Below are positions 36,369 through 47,199 of a stretch of 64,000 nucleotides of DNA, piece after piece. Numbering within the stretch: the stretch's first letter is position 1; every line of letters starts with the position of its first letter. Where the stretch lies: contig BQUP01000005.1 of assembly GCA_022835595.1 (NCBI GenBank), positions 930,001 through 994,000 of the forward strand. Direction: 5' to 3'. The notes under the pieces were generated by a model, which was not told the origin of the DNA, ran no database searches, and saw nothing but the letters and a program-made list of their open reading frames with translations. Origin of the DNA: Cystobasidium ongulense (lineage: Eukaryota; Basidiomycota; Cystobasidiomycetes; Cystobasidiales; Cystobasidiaceae). Both the position numbers and the translations under genes were made by a program.

Positions 36369-39300
36369 TTATGCAAGGTACTCATAGGTGTCGCGCTCTC
36401 CATCTTTACGAGCAATGTAGTCCTTGTCGATGAGTTGATCGATTGCTTTCTTGACATCCACCACCTTAGGCGTGAAACGATGTGTCAGTTGCGAAATGGT
36501 TTCATTGATGAGTGCTTGATGTTTCATTGTCTAAAAGAGCAGGACAAACTGATCAGAACACGCTCTGGGTACCTCTGCACGTGGCGCGCCTAAGAGTCAC
36601 CTTTCTTGATTTCATGATTCGGACAATGATAGCTTGAACAAGCAAACGTCGATCTTCATCAACAGTCTTCATTACGTCTACAGCTTCTTGTCTGGTCTCG
36701 GCCTTAACAGGTCTGTTAAGCTGTACCCTGATGGTCTTCGACTTGAAGCCAAGGTTGAGATCATACTGATCGTCATCCTTTGTCAGTACTTTGAGCTTGA
36801 CCATCGTATCTAGTTGTGCTTTGAGTTGGTCTTCGCTGATCGAGGTGCCCGCTGTGAGGTCTTCGAAAGACAAGGAATCGGACCCGGCATTGTATTGCAA
36901 AAGTATGGCGGCCTGATATGAGTTGACCATGAACGTGTACTTGGGAGATGTCCATGTCGAGCGGAGTTCGTTCCTCGACTGGTTCCACAACCAAGTCAGG
37001 CGGCGACCCGAATGCTTCTTTGAATAGTATTGTTTGAATCGTTCCATTGTTTTCTGGAATTCTGCCGGAGGCGTCATGTCGGTAGGAGGGGCCGACAACG
37101 GCCACGATGATGTACCAAGGACCAATACGTGGAAGTCCACTAATTGAGGAAGCTGAGATTAGCCGGGGCATCATAAAGATAAGAGCTGGCTTGTGCGTAC
37201 TGTCATCTTTCTTGCTTGAACCCTCATCTTCCGCCAGATGACTTGTATGCTCTTTGAAACCCTCATTGAGATCCTTGCAGAGCGTCATGTCCTGGAACAT
37301 CTTCTGTAACTTGGTAGTGTAATCGGTGCCGCAAGCCTCCTTCAGTCGAGTGATCATATTTGCCTCGTGATCGTCGCTGGCAGATGTAGCAAAGATGAGA
37401 CGACGAGCCAGCATTTTAGAGTAGAATTTCTGGAACACATCCTTGTCCTCCAAATACTTGAAAACGGTCATCTGCAGGATCATAGTCAGCAGGGTTCACG
37501 CGAAAAACAAGATCAGAAGGGCGCAACATACAGTATTGCGCAAGGCAGCATCGAGATCTGCCTCTTCTCCAGCTTTGTTGCTCTTCTTCAATAGAGCATC
37601 TGCGTACTTCGCAACGAGTTCGGGTGATTTGTTCGAGTGGGAACCAGTAGCTTTATTGCGGTTGATGAACTCTCGGCATGCCTAAGGAGTAACGATAGCA
37701 TCAGCCATAGTCCTGAAGCTCGGCCTAAAAGGTCCCTTACCTTGTCGAGCGAAGCAACAAAAGTAGGATCGCCTCGGAAAGCTTTCTGCACAGTGTCTGC
37801 ATTCTTTGTGTGTACTTCGAGCAATGCTTCCACGTATGGTTTCGGTTCCTGCGTTTCAACCTTAGCTGTCGTGCCGCTTGGTCTGGCCAACAAAAGTCAG
37901 GGTGCACGCACTGGGTCTTTGTCTTCCGTTACAATTCTCTCTACAGCACTGAGTCCCACGCGTTTGACGTACTCTTCGAAGCGCGTTCTTAAAGGGTCGA
38001 GACCATCTGGAATGCGATGAAGAAGGTTGTACATTCGATTGAGGTCATCTTCCTTGTCTTGCTCGAGCAGTCTTTGGAACTCTTCCTGCAAGAGATCGAT
38101 ATGCGCTTTGACGAGCACGTTCTCGCATGCAGTCACGAGCTATAAAGGAACGGATTCGTGCGGTTCAGGTCAGGTTCATTGAGACGCAAGATACTCCGCT
38201 GGATGAGACTTACCGGCTTCTTTGTACTTGCGTGAAGATACATATCAACGCGATCTTCTTCTTCCTGCAGCCTAGTGACCGCTTTCTTCATGTAATCTGT
38301 CACGCTGTTTTCGGCAATGTACGCCTCGCTTTCAAGCTTGTAGTACGCTTCGGTTTGGACGAGGAAAGGCTTCTCGAATGCTTCCTTGTAGACGTCGAGA
38401 TTTGTACGGTTGGCGTCGTTATCATCTAGACCGAGAGCTACAAACGACTCTATCGTCTTTTTGATGAGGTCGATGTCAACTGCTTCTCCATTTCGTTGCC
38501 GTTCAATCAGGCGCAAGACGGCGTTTGTCGCGAGCTGCTTGCGTTGTATGTGGTTGTAGAAGACTTCTCGCCATTGTACTAGCGCTAGTGTGTATACATT
38601 GTAGACGTTCTTGCGGCCTTCTTCCTTCTCGCGCTTTACCCAGTCTATGTCCAGAAGAAGGCACAGGGTAGATCAGCTTGGCTACTTTAAGGCACAGCTG
38701 CTGACACATGTGTCCTTAACTTACGGCGATTTAGGTATGCGAACAGGCGCGTGACAAAGCTGGCTCCTTGAGTGTATCGGCTCCACTCGTCTGTGTAGTA
38801 TTTGAGGAGTGGTTCGTCCTGCAGTTCCTCGGCGGCCTGATCGCAAGGGCAATGGCAGTCAGTAGGGGAGTTGTCAAAGAGACGGATCCGACACACCTGT
38901 CTCACGTCTTCTAGATGCTTTGAGAAGTACTGGGTGAGGTGCTTGTAGAGTTCAGCGCCCATTAGATTGGCTCCACCTGCAGATCGACATCCTCGTTTAT
39001 TAACAGCTGGTTCATGAGCGACAAGCAGGTCGAGCAGCTAGCTCACTTCGAAGTCCCTGGTCAGAGGCGTGGGTCATTTTGCTTGATGTGCAGTAGTTGT
39101 ACGCGACGCTGGGTGGTGTTGCGATAAGTCAGTCTGCTGGAGGTGCGCGCTCGCCATGGCTGGCTGGCTGGCGTACGTGTAAAGCTCCATGTATTTGGAA
39201 TAGCTCATGCCCAGCTTGAGCTTGTTCATTATCTGGTCGATGCCCTCATTGAGAAAGGCGAACGTAGCTGTCGGGAGCATGTGTCAGGCTCTGCATGTGT

Positions 39301-39413
39301 CCTCGAGGCAGGACCCATCCCCCATGCATCATTCAGCATGCAGGCAGGCACGCCAACAACGCACCTTTCGTGTCGCTCGCCTGAGGCAGGTTGGGGTTGC
39401 CGGCTGGAGGCAT
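36369..39413 (-). CDS. CUL1: Cullin-1 (Cdc53), SCF ubiquitin ligase scaffold
   Basis: CUL1 binds Skp1/F-box adaptors by its N-terminus and the RING protein Rbx1 by its C-terminus. Exons (minus): 39413-39365, 39267-39177, 39108-39047, 38976-38897, 38836-38725, 38644-38214, 38139-37912, 37860-37741, 37681-37532, 37471-37201, 37139-36601 and 36530-36369, 764 residues. Family landmarks are [66 protein letters not shown] and the neddylation site [10 protein letters not shown]. The C-terminus is YEYLA. The 5' end of exon 8 (near 37860) is the least certain junction, because two acceptors keep the frame. The divergent racemase gene starts 421 nt away. Confidence 0.94.
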
Positions 39414-39834
39414 CTTGTCCGAGTGCAAGAGGCTCCCGCAGAGCTGGCTGCGTTGGCTGTTCCAGCGATGTGCTGTGGCTTGCGTTGGTGGGTGGGCGTG
39501 AGACCAAGAGGCGAATGCATGTCGAGGTCCATCAGCAGCTCGCTGTTCTCTTGCGTCTCGACCAACCACCTCGACGCAGCAAGCGGACACACAGCATTGG
39601 TGTAGTGGTCCATGCATCCATCCTGCGCAGCCCACAAGCCTTTCGCTTACTCGCTATCTCCTATCGCTTCCAGGTCTGATGCGCCACCGGCCGTCTTATC
39701 AAATGCGTTCTTTCCAGTCTTCAATCTTTGGCGTCCACTCAACTCGTCCACTGCGCAGATAACAAGCTAGCCACACAGGGATAGAAATCGACTGCTGGCA
39801 TAAGTATTCTCCCAAGCCCCGCTCGCGTCTCATC
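39414..39834. promoter_or_regulatory. Divergent intergenic region (CUL1/racemase)
   Basis: The two start codons face away from each other across 421 nt, so both promoters must be here. Open frames in the region overlap the 5' untranslated part of CUL1 and have no family match. No specific factor site is identified. Confidence 0.4.
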
Positions 39835-40791
39835 ATGGAGAATGCTAAAGGGCGTTATGCGACAATCGGGTCCAACGGCGCGGCGCATCAGATCCTCTAT
39901 ATCAACCCAAACTCGACAGTGGACATGACAGAGGGAGCTGCACGTTACTTTGAACATGGCCTGGCACCCGACATACGCATCGGCTTCTATACCGCCCCAT
40001 CGCCAGCCCCGCCGTCTATCAATGGCACGCTAGATGGGATCATATCTACAGCCGCCGTCTTGAATGATCTAGACATGTCTTCGCACGACCCAGAGGAGCG
40101 ATCAAAAGCACTATCCAACACATTTTCAGCTGTCGTCGTTGGCTGCTTCTCTGCACACCCCCTCCTGCCTGCTCTGCAAGAAGCGCTGCAATTTCAGGAT
40201 TCAGCTCCCCCAGTCATTGGCATCATGGAAGCTGCTGTTTACGCCGCTCTTCAACTGGCTCCCACCTTTGGCATAGTCACAACTGGTCGTAGTGAGTCAA
40301 TAATATTTTAGGCTTTTTGCTGCTAAACCAGCTAAGCAGTCACGTGTTTTACTTGTGACAGATTGGGAGCCCCTCTTCGTCACACATCTGCGGACGATGG
40401 GTATTGCTGACAGCCGAGTGGCTGGAGTCAAGGGTACTGGATATATAGCCACTGAGCTGCATGGATCAGACGTGTCTGATTCGATTCTTGACGCCGCTGA
40501 AGAGCTGGTGCTGAGCAAAGGTGCAGGAGCTATCGTGTTGGGATGTGCTGTGAGTAACTGTGCATGACTGTAACTGTTGGATGTTTCTGCTAGAGATCAC
40601 CACCGCATGCTGTCCGACCGACCTTCTGACGATCTAATATTGTCCAGGGTATGGCACCCATGAGAGAAGACTTGGAAAGAAGCTTACGAGCAAGAGTTGG
40701 CAAGCACGTCTACTTGATTGATGGTGTACAAGCTGCAATCGAGATGGCAGTTGGTCTATCACGCATGCGAATGTCCGCAAGAGCTGTCTAA
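39835..40791 (+). CDS. DCG1: Asp/Glu/hydantoin racemase family protein (Dcg1-like)
   Basis: Exons: 39835-40291, 40362-40549 and 40648-40791, 262 residues. The start of the fold reads QILYINPNSTVDMTEGAARY, typical for hydantoin racemase and yeast Dcg1. The two Cys of the racemase active site are in AVVVGCFSAHP and AIVLGCAGMAPM, one in each half. The family interconverts D and L forms of amino acids or hydantoins. Dcg1 itself is tied to nitrogen-catabolite control in yeast but its substrate is not known. Nothing here shows which substrate is used. The repeat copy 2 begins about 37 nt after the stop, so the transcript probably ends inside it. Confidence 0.9.
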
Positions 40792-40827
40792 GCCTGGTGC
40801 CAGTGGTGGCGAAGAGCTTAAAAAAGG

Positions 40828-41705
40828 CATCGGCCGCTCCTTTGTACAACAGTACATCACAGCTCTCCACGATGATCTGCAACAGTATATTATACAAACA
40901 GCTGCTAGAAGTACCTTTGATCATTCTCCCAGATCGCAATCTAGTCTTCTTCCTCTCGAGTGCTAATTCATCAATTACAAACTTGGATTATCGAACGTAC
41001 TCAGCTATAGATTTCCGAGCCTGAATAGAATCGGATGAGATGGCTCGTATTGACTAAGAGTATTGTATTGAATTGTCTGAAAGCCTCTAAAGTACCATAG
41101 GCTCAAGTTGATGTGACTGCTGATATCAAACATCTGCAGGCTTCCAAAACACGCCACTGTCAGATCCAAAATCTTCGACATCTATTCAGCAGGAACTTAG
41201 AGCGCTCGTCTACTGGTTTCTTAAGGCACAAGGTCCGCAATAGACTCCCAAAGAGCCCTTTCGAAGACTTTGGGAAATCAGCTTAGTAGGGGCTCGAACC
41301 CACGGCGAAGTTTGGGCGCTGCCCAGCGCGGAATCACCGCTGCTGGGAGGGGTTAGATCCTGTCAAAAACCTATTTCCCGAAGTCGCCTGTTACACTAAT
41401 ATAGCGTGTAAATACCAAGAATCAAAGTCAATGAAACACTGTGAGTACTCCTCGAAGCTGGAGAATCCCTTTGCATGGTTCACTTGTCTGTGGTATCGGC
41501 TGGGCCTGAAGTTTCGAACGGACTAGTCTATATACAAGTGACTACCTCTTGAAAGAGCTTACACACCATGTCAAGCAATTACTCATGGACGTAATGTAAA
41601 TTTGCTGTCTTTTTCAGACGGAATTTCAGCGTTTAGGAAAAATTTGCCTGTCATCACCGTAATCGCGAGTTTTGTAGGTGGTTACGGTGGTTCGGGAAAA
41701 TAGTT
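40828..41705. repeat. Dispersed non-coding repeat, copy 2, with a tRNA-like segment
   Basis: Diverged copy of 13990-14880 in the same orientation relative to the plus strand. Matching blocks run in the same order: the left end near catcggccgctcc, then acaaacttggattatcg, then the tRNA-like block at about 41271-41335 (minus strand), then the block holding caccgtaatc and gagttttgtag near 41660. Similarity fades at about 41705. The variable-arm hairpin GCGCT-GGGC-AGCGC is identical in both copies, though the flanks have diverged. No open frame and no clear terminal repeats are seen. Confidence 0.7.
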
Positions 41706-41991
41706 TAATCTCCTTGACGCAGGCCTGGCTGCTAGAGCTAACTAATTTGGCGTGATAGAATGTACTACAAGGCTAGGCTGTCTGATATATTCGTCCGAGC
41801 CTGTTCACCTTCGCAACCTGGTGGCTCGAGAGGAACTTGAAGGCCCGCGCTTGTCTCAGTTCGCTTCGACAGTTTACAGAAAAAAGGAGAAGATCCTCTG
41901 TGGTTTGTTTTCGGAAAATATCTGCTTCGCGCTCGCTGGCGAACAATCGCGGCCCCTTTGCGTCTTGTAATTGATCCATCTTCTCTCGGCA

Positions 41992-43194
41992 TCACGAAAG
42001 TGGCGGTTTTCTGGCGGTCGTGATCCAAGCGATCATCTGACCTGTGAAAAACCTTCCTTTATGCCGCTGAATGACATCTTCGGCAATAGCATCAATGTCC
42101 TCCTGATTCATAATATCGTTATTTTCGATATTCCAAAGTCTGCCAACCGCATGTCTGACCAACCTATCAGCGATAGAAGCAAAGACTTCAGGACTAGCTT
42201 TGTTCTGGAATGGGTATTCTACTATGTTGATGCTATCGAAGCCGTGCATAGTGAGCTTCTTGCGGATATAATCGGGATCTCGCCATCCATTTGATGGGTA
42301 TACTTTCAATGGGTCTCCTAATGGACCGGGATCGTCTCCAGTAGGGGGCGCCCATCCCAGCGATTTCCAGCTTGAAAATACGACGATACCTTTTGGAAGA
42401 AGACAGCGGTATATTTCTATGGGGAGATGTGTCACACATGAGTCAATGAGGGCGACTTCCTTGCCCAAAAGCAAAATGGGGCAATGATGCATATGGAAAG
42501 GCTAAACCTACCGTGGAGTGGTTCATCATCAGAAGCACAGAAGAGTATGCTCAGATTCGTCAGAATATGGGTGAAATGGGGCCCGAGAAAAGGAAGAGTC
42601 TATAAATGAGATTTAACAAGTCAATTCAGACCTTTCTCTCCAGACAGTGATTACAGCTTGTAAACTCACATGCATTTGTCCACTCAAGACCCGAACATCA
42701 TCATAGCCATAAATCTTCTTCTTCTCTTCCAGCCCTTTACTTTGCGAGTGTCTGAAATCATTTGGCGTTTCAACAGCAGTGAGTTTTAACTGACCGTCAT
42801 ACGGCAGGGGTACTAGATTCGCTTTGTTCAATTCCGCCAGGAGATGAGTGCAGCTACCCAATGAACATCCATGATCTAATACTACCAGATCTCGATTGAA
42901 GGTAGGAGAGCTAGGTGAACCTGGCGATGTCGGTGGAGAAGGAAGAGCCGTCGCCGAGCTTGAAGACGAGGAGCCTTCCTTTGAGATAGACTCGGAGGAT
43001 GTAGAGGCGAGATCTGGTATCAGACCTGACTGGATGAGCATCTGCAATGCTATTACACCAGTAGCACGTTCCCCGGGCTCGAATTTGACGCGGACGCCTC
43101 CATATTCCACCTCTGTTGCATCGAGCAGCCTGTTATCGTCCCAGCTATATGTTGGCATGATGATTGAGGAGTACGGGTGCTCGGAAGTTGACAT
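41992..43194 (-). CDS. SAM-dependent methyltransferase (Rossmann fold)
   Basis: Exons (minus): 43194-42670, 42599-42512 and 42416-41992, 345 residues. Motif I for S-adenosylmethionine is LVVLDHGCSLGSCTHLLAEL (near residue 105). Later blocks GPHFTHILTNLSILFC and EIYRCLLPKGIVVFSSW match the strand 4 and strand 5 regions of small-molecule class I methyltransferases. A Ser/Pro-rich insert lies before motif I. The substrate cannot be told. No biosynthetic partners lie next to it, so there is no support for a gene cluster. No signal peptide is seen; it is probably cytosolic. Confidence 0.85.
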
Positions 43195-43855
43195 ATGAAC
43201 AAAGACTCATCGCTCTGTAGGGATGTGAAGGCTCGACATGTCCTCGAAAGTCCAACTTGAGATCTATCGCTTTCCTCGAGTTTATGTTTCTCTCCAACGC
43301 CGAGACCACGCGAGCGTGCACCGCAGGTGGGGAAGGATGTATAGCTAGCTGTTCGGGTTTCTCACTGAGGGGCCAACAGGCCAGCCGCAATCATGGCATG
43401 CTATAAGCCGTGATCAATTTACTCTTCGAAAGCTCTCGCCTTGGAGATTGGAATTGCCAACGATTGACAGCTGCCTGTCAAGGTCATTATAGAGCATTAG
43501 AGCCTTGTCAGACGGTCGCACACACAGCTATAGCTAAAGCGGATGGTGGGCTCCTCTATTCGTGTCTACAACAAGACGTATGTGCCTCATGCCAGCCTGC
43601 CTGCCCGTGCTACGTCGAATCAGTCTGATCAGCCTCACAACTCTGAAGGCTTGGACTTCTGTGACTTCTTTCTCGCGGCAATCGAAACATAGGCGAGGAG
43701 CCAGCAGAGGGGAGAGAGATTGTGCGATACAGGATACACATATACGTTAGAACACGCACCTCAATCCTCCTGCAAGACAGCGCCAGCTTGCCCGATCCCG
43801 CTGCTCGCTCGCCCGCGCTCGTTCGAGAACTCGAAGACAGAAGCAATCTGCGAAT
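43195..43855. other. Divergent intergenic region (methyltransferase/GPI protein C)
   Basis: About 660 nt between two divergent starts; it should hold both promoters. No RNA gene, repeat or supported open frame is seen. Confidence 0.4.
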
Positions 43856-44801
43856 ATGCGCTCGTCAAGCCTGAGAAGCACAGCATGCGCATGTGCATGC
43901 TTGCTGCTGGCATGCATGATGACTGTGGTCAACGCTCAAGAGTGAGTGTGCTGTTCTTGAGGAGACTCGGGCGAGGCTGTTGTCTGGCCTGCATATCGAT
44001 GGACGAGCAGTTCGTCGCTCACGATGAAGGCGGCATCAAAGAGTGAAGCAGAAGCACCTGGACGAGCGCGCATCACCTCTGTGCTGCACACGTCGCTCGT
44101 CCTGGGCTTCTTCACCTCCATCCCCTCGTTCCTCGCCGACTTTCCTCCCAATACAATCCAACTCAGGCTGACCATGCCCGCCTCTCATGCTTCCCTTCCT
44201 CCTCGAAACGCCTATCACAAACCCGATTCTACCGCCTTTCAATGAAACAGCCCGGAACCTTCCGCAGTCACGTTGGGACAAGTGGCCTCATCGCCGTCAT
44301 CAGCTTCGACTGCTCCCCCCAGTAAGTCCACTTTGTGCTCTAAGCGTATGCTGGAGTACATGGACAAATCTTCGCAGTCGCAGCGGAGCCTTTCAGTCAC
44401 CAAAACATACTGATGTTTACTATTCTAATGTTGCTGGTGGTCTTTCTACAGCTACCTATCTTGTATACATCACGGTGAACGGGGTACAGACTTCAAGATT
44501 TGAAACTTTTACCGCTTCCACACCTGTACCTTCTACTACTATCGCACCCGCCGCGGGTACAGTGATTCCGATTTCATCTTATCTGCCTCCTTCCAGTTCT
44601 TCTTCATGTTGGTCAATTTATATGAGTTTGCACGACGCTATGTCAAGCTGAGTGCGTCCTCCTCCCTCCCTCGCCCGCTTCTGTTTCACAGCTACCGGAG
44701 CAGCTTCCAGCGGCCCCACCAAGTTTTCCAGGACCAATGGACAGGTTGCCGCGTTGGGAGTCCTTCTCAGCATGCTAGTGGGCGCCATCGCCGTATACTA
44801 G
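43856..44801 (+). CDS. Small secreted GPI-type protein C (tandem paralogue)
   Basis: Exons: 43856-43941 (86 nt), 44251-44321, 44452-44607 (156 nt) and 44692-44801, 140 residues. The first exon is almost exactly a signal peptide, rich in Cys/Ala and ending VNAQ. The third exon holds the conserved core: TYLVYITVNGVQTSRFETFT, then a Ser/Thr/Pro stretch. The last exon ends in a hydrophobic tail (AALGVLLSMLVGAIAVY) like a GPI-attachment signal. It is probably a wall or membrane-anchored surface protein. No known family is recognised. Exons 1 and 3 have the same lengths as in the gene at 45779, which shows common descent. The first intron (309 nt) is long, and its acceptor is inferred from frame. 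Confidence 0.68.
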
Positions 44802-45778
44802 ATAGATGGACCAGTATGGCTCCTGCATGCCATGCCTTATACTTTTCATAATCACGGACAATTCTCATTGCCATGCAAGACACAACCTTGGCATACGCCT
44901 TTTAGTGCAGTACGGTAGCTGCCATCCAGACTCATTCGTACATATATCAGTAGCTTCATACAGTCCTTAAATACAAACGATGCGATACATTCCTTCGAAA
45001 ATAATCCGAATGTGTCACCCATAAGGAAGCGATGCCGGCAATCCACCACGCCGTCCAGCTTCTATGACACAACAGGCTATCCTGTTCGTATTGTCATTGC
45101 ATACTGTGTAGTCTACCCATTTCTGTAGCCCGTGTTCAGTGTAAATGTGTGCAAGTTCTGGACAAGCTCGGCCACTTTACGTTATCCTCCTCTTCGATCC
45201 GTCTCTGGCGTGATTTGCGCTATTATTTAATAACTTCGCGAGATAAAGAGTGATAATGCGAACTTTCCTCTTGTTTGCTCTTGTTTCCAACAAAGATGCT
45301 CGCGACTGCAAGAAGTCTTGATGTCGCAAGATGGTCCAGGTCGAACACTCTGTACATGAGCGAAGCCCACCCTCCAGCTGTGGCTTTGCTAATGATGAAA
45401 GAAGGAGTAATCAAGATCTCTTACCAAGAAAGCTTACTCCGAGTCCCATTAGACTAATCGGATCGTAACATTGCTTGAAGACTTCCATTACAATTCTAGA
45501 CAGCCGTTTGAAATGTTATTTCATTCGCAGCCGAGACTGGAAATGCCGACTCGACTCGACGTTATCAAGTATTTCAATCCACCTTTCTCTGAATGCATCA
45601 CTGACTGACCTGCTGGGCAACGCGTTCAACCCCCGAGATACTGCTACACACCCACCATACCGCTTCCGTGGCCGTACACGCTGTCGAACGTCCAAGGCAC
45701 AAATATCGAGTAGGACGACCCAGAACTGGACTCGACTTCAAGCACGACAGCACCTCTCCGATACGCCAAGTATAGAGC
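44802..45778. other. Intergenic region between the GPI-type genes
   Basis: About 980 nt between the two tandem genes. It holds the 3' flank of the first and the promoter of the second. Open frames here lack support, and no repeat was seen. Confidence 0.4.
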
Positions 45779-46790
45779 ATGCGTGGATCTACCGCATACC
45801 TCGTCCTGCTAGCTGCATGCATAGGCATCGCTGCCGCCCAAGAGGCCAGTTCCGTTGATGCAGAGTGAGTCGAGTGGAATTGCGAAACAAGCGCGTCAGG
45901 CGATGCCGGCACATGCATGGTTGGCTAGATGGAGCAGAGGAATGATCTTGGTTTGCTCTCACTACTCACTATAAGGTGCTGGCTAAGACGCACCCTGCTC
46001 CTCGAGCCCCCCTTCGCCACGCGCTCGCTCTCACTGCAGTCAATGCAATACTTACTTACATGCATGCTTTTTTCTCTGTGTCCCGGTCTCCTTATCGACA
46101 CGACACAGCGGCAACACCATCGTATACTCAGTCGGTCTAGATGAGCAAGGTCTCCCAACGACTGCCTTCCTAGAAACGATTCCAGCAGCAGACACCGCAG
46201 CGCTGCCAGCACAGACGACAGAATTAGTGGCCTCGAGTGTGGTGGCCCCTGGTATTCTGCCGGATCCTACAAGTAATCCAGTAGTTACAAGAGACAATGC
46301 TGCAGGACCTGACGATACTAGCTCATCCACGAGACCGAGTAAGTTTTGTAAAATATCACCACATTATTCTTCTTTTGCGAGGCGAAGGTACTTTACAAAG
46401 GCCTAAGAGACTAATGTCGTCTTTTGTTCATTCTGCAGTCACTTACGTCGTGTACCTCACAATCGATGGGCTCCAAGTCACTTCTTACGCTACTTTCACA
46501 CCTTCCACTCCTACTCCTACCACTACTATCCCACCTCGTCCGGGTACAATGGTAGACATAGCGACTTATCTACCACCACCACCGAGTTCTACGAGCAAGT
46601 TTCGTCTTCCGACAGCGTATTCCTCGTAACAGTTGGACGATGACATGTTGATACTGAACTTTCGATCTCCTGCCTGATTCTCACAGCTACGAGTGCAGCT
46701 TCGAAAGTCACTTGGCCTTCGTCAAATACGTACGTCGCAAGTTTGGCAGTGATGACGAGCATGCTCCTAGGCGCTTTGGTAGTCTGGTAG
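45779..46790 (+). CDS. Small secreted GPI-type protein D (tandem paralogue, GC-AG intron)
   Basis: Exons: 45779-45864 (86 nt), 46109-46338, 46439-46594 (156 nt) and 46687-46790, 191 residues. The first exon encodes a signal peptide (LVLLAACIGIAAAQ). The core in exon 3 reads TYVVYLTIDGLQVTSYATFT, followed by Thr/Pro-rich sequence. The last exon ends in a GPI-like hydrophobic tail (SLAVMTSMLLGALVVW). The second exon is longer than in copy C and adds a Ser/Thr-rich region. The third intron starts with GCAAGT, a GC-AG intron: only this donor keeps the frame into the tail. It is a paralogue of the gene at 43856. Function unknown. Confidence 0.7.
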
Positions 46791-47199
46791 ATGAAGGCTA
46801 GTAAAACAAATAACAAGATACATTTTCCTAGCTGAAGAAATTAGTTTCATCAGTGGCCCGGCAGTAAGTTAGGTTTTCTCACGAAGTATTTATCATTCCC
46901 TGATTTTACATGAAGCAGTACCAATTGACACTTTACGCGATCCGAAGAAGCACAGACTTTCACTTTGTTCCTTAAGTATATATAATATTTAGACTCATGT
47001 TTTTGAAGGAATTGGTAGCGGAACTAGCAGTACCATCATTTATAGCAACTGACACCTTTTCATTTCATCGTCTTTATGTTGATTCTTCCTGCTTATACAC
47101 CACTGAATCCTCTCAAACCTCTACGACGACAACAACAGCAGCCAAACGCTGGCACAATCCTCAATATCGACAATTTGAACCGTCCATAAGAGACCAAGT
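46791..47199. other. Convergent 3' flanks (GPI-type D and SARAF)
   Basis: About 410 nt between two convergent stop codons. It should hold both 3' UTRs. An open frame crossing it on the plus strand is antisense to SARAF and is not supported. Confidence 0.45.

Noticed and set aside
39143-39679. 178-codon plus-strand frame
   Set aside because: It is antisense to the first exons and introns of CUL1, which have firm family matches; composition alone explains the open frame.
41992-46790. Secondary-metabolite cluster around the methyltransferase
   Set aside because: Neighbours are small surface proteins, a racemase and housekeeping genes; no synthase, P450 or transporter is present.
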